A stretch of 64,000 nucleotides of DNA, taken from positions 1,090,439 through 1,154,438 of the forward strand of contig NZ_JH921518.1 of assembly GCF_000299035.1 (NCBI RefSeq). Direction: 5' to 3'. This document shows, piece by piece, positions 63,669 through 64,000 of this stretch; position 1 is the first letter of the stretch, and every line of letters begins with the position of its first letter. The notes beneath the pieces were generated by a model that searched no databases, was not told the DNA's origin, and worked only from the letters and a program-made list of their open reading frames with translations. The position numbers and the translations under genes were made by a program. Origin of the DNA: Bacillus bingmayongensis (lineage in GTDB: Bacteria; Bacillota; Bacilli; Bacillales; Bacillaceae_G).

Positions 63669-63872
63669 ATGAACAACAAGCAAACCTCAACGCCCCCAAA
63701 TAATTCTGAAGAAAACAAAAGAGAAATTAGCTTACAAACATTAAGGGTCATTGGACTCATTGTACTAATTAGTGGCTATATCCTTGTCGCTCTCTCTGAA
63801 GTAGGTGAACTAAAAAATCTTTTAACAAATCCAAGTGCTATCAATGACCTAGCGGAAACTGATCCTTTTTAG
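63669..63872 (+). CDS. Small single-helix protein, 67 aa
   Basis: A 67-residue protein: a polar N-terminal tail rich in Asn, Pro and Thr (MNNKQTSTPPNNSEENKRE), one membrane helix (TLRVIGLIVLISGYILVAL) and a short acidic tail. GGGAG eight bases upstream supports ATG 63669. The family is not recognised. A bcr1 copy follows after 14 bp. Confidence 0.6.
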   Translation: MNNKQTSTPPNNSEENKREISLQTLRVIGLIVLISGYILVALSEVGELKNLLTNPSAINDLAETDPF

Positions 63873-63886
63873 AAGCAAGTGGCTAT

Positions 63887-63969
63887 ATAAAGTGAAACTT
63901 CCATCAGTGGGGGTTTTCTTCATCCCCCACTGATGGTTAGTTAAACCAATCGGGCTTTTACGGGATAAA
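63887..63969 (+). repeat. bcr1-like repeat, 3'-truncated copy
   Basis: ATAAAGTGAAACTTCCATC, CAGTGGGGG/CCCCCACTG hairpin, CCAATCGGGCTTTTACGGG and the closing ATAAA. Like the copy at 58479, it lacks the right-hand hairpin. Confidence 0.8.
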
Positions 63970-64000
63970 AAGCGAATCATTCTAAAAAATGATCCGTTTT

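Overview
The window is chromosomal DNA from a member of the Bacillus cereus group. Four things point there: low-GC codon use with strong GGAGG-type ribosome binding sites, a B. anthracis-type S-layer locus (csaA, csaB, secA2, slaP, SLH-domain proteins), many copies of a repeat that matches the bcr1 element of this group, and B. subtilis-like housekeeping genes (yheA, yheCD, bmrCD/yheIH, alsSD, hemZ, tcyABC). No phage, plasmid, CRISPR array, rRNA or tRNA gene was seen.

Layout. (1) 1-3075: a two-gene McrBC-like module, an AAA+ McrB-type protein followed by a DUF2357 protein cut by the window edge. (2) 3.4-15 kb: transport and catabolism, with a KgtP-like permease, an AgcS symporter, a ProP-like permease, the glutarate pair glaH-lhgO, a prolyl-4-hydroxylase and a GabP-like permease. 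Several have visible leader or operator structures. (3) 15.4-37 kb: the cell-surface locus, with an SLH amidase, WpaA-like ligase, one S-layer protein, an SLH glucosaminidase, a GT39-like membrane protein, csaB, csaA, secA2 and slaP. Together these make, pyruvylate and export the surface polysaccharide, secrete the S-layer protein and remodel the wall. (4) 37-48 kb: a SulP transporter, an acyl-CoA ligase, hemZ, a remnant of an LPXTG protein, a HAD protein, a 3-methyladenine glycosylase and the acetoin genes alsS-alsD. (5) 48-64 kb: yheA, a yheC/D ATP-grasp gene, an alpha/beta SASP with a sigma-G promoter, the cystine importer tcyABC, the drug exporter bmrCD behind a leader-peptide attenuator, gapN, a lysine riboswitch with its permease, and an ecsB paralogue.

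The most interesting signals are regulatory: a leader peptide plus mutually exclusive hairpins ahead of bmrCD; a 19-bp palindrome and a downstream attenuator ahead of glaH; a 38-bp near-perfect palindrome in the alsS leader; a long structured leader with a cre site ahead of the GabP-like gene; a 21-bp-periodic ATATC array beside the S-layer locus; and two families of dispersed repeats, one of which abuts the ribosome binding site of the SulP gene. All promoter, operator and RNA-structure calls were made by eye. No folding, alignment or database search was run.
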